From the NCBI GenBank assembly GCA_015179125.1, contig WHVA01000020.1, forward strand, positions 62,001-126,000: 64,000 nucleotides of DNA, given 5' to 3'. The notes below the pieces were generated by a model. The model did no database searches. It was not told the DNA's origin and was given only the letters and a program-made list of their open reading frames with translations. The translations under genes and the position numbers were made by a program. The stretch comes from Gautieria morchelliformis. Its lineage: Eukaryota; Basidiomycota; Agaricomycetes; Gomphales; Gomphaceae. This document shows positions 62,869 through 64,000 of the stretch, in pieces (position 1 is the stretch's first letter; every line of letters begins with the position of its first letter).

Positions 62869-63990
62869 CTAATATATTCCAAGCTTCTCGTTGAGGATCT
62901 TCACTCTAGGACTAGGAAGTCCTTTAGTGAGAATATCTGCCAACATTTGTTTGGCTGGCAAATAAACAAGCTTGGCTTCTTGATTTTTGATTATATCTCG
63001 AAGGAAATATAATCTGATGTCGAAATGTTTGGTTCTCGTGTGTTGTTGAGTGCCATACGTGATTGCAATGGCTGATTGATTGTCTGAATAAACTTGGATG
63101 GGTCTGTTCAGCGGTTGGAATGTTTCAGAAATAAAATGGTGCATCCAAAGAGCCTCTTTGCCCGCATGGGTCAGGGCGATGAATTCGGCTTCAGTTGATG
63201 AGAGGGCTACTATCGATTGTTTCTGGAAACTCCATGAAACAGTGCCTCCATCAATCTGAAATAAATATGCCGAATATGAACGCCTATGACTCTGTGAACC
63301 CCAATCCGCATCTGAATACCCCATCAAGCCGTCTCGATTTCTTCCAAGTGTGAGTTTGTAATGCTTCGTGCCTTTCAAATATTTGAAGACACGTTTAACT
63401 GCATTCCAATGTGTGCCACCTGGATTTTCGAGGAATTGTGAGAGCAATGACACCGCAAATGCAATGTCAGGTCGAGTGGCTACAGCTGCCCACATCAGTG
63501 ATCCTATCGCTTGCCTGTATGGAATCTTCGACATGGCTTTCTTGCCTCTCTCTGTAGAAGGACATTGGTCTTTAGATAATTTAACGGCTGGATCAAGAGG
63601 CATAGTATAAGTCTTCGCATCTTCGAGATTGAATTTTTTGATGATCTTCTCGATGTATGCGGGTTGTGAAATTGCAATGGTTTTCTTCTGCCAGTCTCTT
63701 TCGATTTTGAGGTTCAATAGCCAATGAATCTCGCCTAGATCTTTCATACTGAAGACCTGAGCAAGATCTCTTTTGACTTCATCCAGGACTGACTGATCCT
63801 CAGCTGTGATGGTGAGGTCATCCACAGCTGTTGCAATGATCACATGCCCCTTTCCGCCACGTCTATAAAATACAGCCCCATCTGTGGCTGATGTAGTGAA
63901 TCCTAACTTGTGGAATTCACCACTTAGACATTTGTACCATTCTCTTCCAGATTGTTTGAGGCCGTAAAGTGATTTCTTCAAAAGTAGCAC
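62869..63990 (-). CDS. pol: Copia Pol C-terminus: RT and RNase H (partial in window)
   Basis: 373 codons open to the window edge; the N-terminal Gag, protease and integrase lie beyond it. RT: KKSLYGLKQSGREWYKCL, then AVDDLTITAED where copia elements usually have YVDD (so Y-V-D-D reads A-V-D-D), IGSLMWAAVATRPDIAF. RNase H: GYSDADWGSQSHRRSYSAYL, VALSSTEAEFIAL, SDNQSAIAI and KHFDIRLYFLRD. The ADILTKGLP ending is typical of copia Pol. No stops or shifts, so this copy may be young. The stop at 62869 is 15 bases before the LTR. Confidence 0.93.
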   Translation of the reverse strand: MLLLKKSLYGLKQSGREWYKCLSGEFHKLGFTTSATDGAVFYRRGGKGHVIIATAVDDLTITAEDQSVLDEVKRDLAQVFSMKDLGEIHWLLNLKIERDWQKKTIAISQPAYIEKIIKKFNLEDAKTYTMPLDPAVKLSKDQCPSTERGKKAMSKIPYRQAIGSLMWAAVATRPDIAFAVSLLSQFLENPGGTHWNAVKRVFKYLKGTKHYKLTLGRNRDGLMGYSDADWGSQSHRRSYSAYLFQIDGGTVSWSFQKQSIVALSSTEAEFIALTHAGKEALWMHHFISETFQPLNRPIQVYSDNQSAIAITYGTQQHTRTKHFDIRLYFLRDIIKNQEAKLVYLPAKQMLADILTKGLPSPRVKILNEKLGIY

Positions 63991-64000
63991 TTCGTCTTTG

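Larger units (their letters stand above)
54370..64000 (+). mobile_element. Family B chromovirus B3, 3' end outside window
   Basis: 5' LTR 54370-54787, then Gag-protease, TGA with stem-loop, RT, RNase H, integrase and part of the chromodomain to 62376, where a copia element begins. The rest of B3 (ORF3, 3' LTR) should lie beyond 64000. Nested: a MITE in the LTR, insert H, a 429-bp insert and the copia element. Many stops and frameshifts make it the most decayed of the three copies. CTGTC precedes the LTR. Confidence 0.88.
62377..64000 (-). mobile_element. Ty1/copia element, family C, 5' part outside window
   Basis: On the minus strand: Pol C-terminal half, polypurine tract TTGAGGGGGCA (62855-62865) and 3' LTR. 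It is the only family C copy here with coding sequence and explains the five dispersed TGTTGGGTGC LTRs. It inserted into the 3' end of B3 at CTAGA (62372-62376). Confidence 0.92.

Overview
The window looks like transposon-dense sequence from a filamentous basidiomycete (probably Agaricomycetes). The basis is short (50-71 bp) GT-AG introns in the host-type genes, chromodomain-bearing Ty3-type retrotransposons, a DIRS-type tyrosine-recombinase retroelement, a decayed SRPK-like kinase of the kind that is expanded in basidiomycetes, and mixed GC content. No rRNA, CRISPR or bacterial operon structure is present. Most of the window is mobile DNA nested in mobile DNA. I call boundaries from TG...CA ends plus target-site duplications (TSDs) read by eye.

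Layout. 1-5694 is a family A chromovirus (Gag, frameshifted Pol with an intact integrase-chromodomain ORF, 3' LTR). 5695-11380 holds solo LTRs of families D and C (copia), pieces of families E and H, a tRNA-like pol III promoter and a small two-exon gene. 11381-13506 is the one clearly intact host-type gene, a 555-residue nine-exon FAD-dependent oxidoreductase on the minus strand. 13381-15273 is a segment (S) whose second copy begins at 16880. That second copy has been split by a family A solo LTR (17157-17619), a complete ~10.2 kb family B chromovirus (B1, 17796-28033, itself holding two solo LTRs) and a DIRS element (28253-33298, itself holding a solo LTR), so a ~2 kb segment now spans ~18 kb.

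From 35572 to 53184 lies a second family B element (B2, minus strand). It carries an A-prime LTR element with gene-derived cargo (36108-41860), two copia solo LTRs and two solo LTRs of other families (G and a 1.27 kb E). A third family B copy (B3, plus strand) starts at 54370 inside an old family A gag fragment. It has a MITE in its 5' LTR, an AT-rich insertion in gag, a 429 bp insertion in pol, and is cut near its 3' end by a copia element that runs off the window.

The most notable signals are in family B. Gag and protease are one reading frame that ends in TGA, and reverse transcriptase continues in the same frame. All three copies keep the TGA, and six bases later all three keep a stem-loop whose arms show compensatory base changes, as expected for stop-codon readthrough selected at the RNA level. 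Family B also has an extra ORF between the pol end and the 3' LTR, conserved in the two copies where it can be seen, with an H-x3-C-x2-C-x5-H motif, a coiled coil and no recognised homology. The A-prime element has near-identical LTRs, a near-perfect TSD and a polypurine tract, but instead of a recognisable gag-pol it carries a broken SRPK-like kinase gene and other non-retroviral sequence. The rest is a layered record of insertions into insertions.
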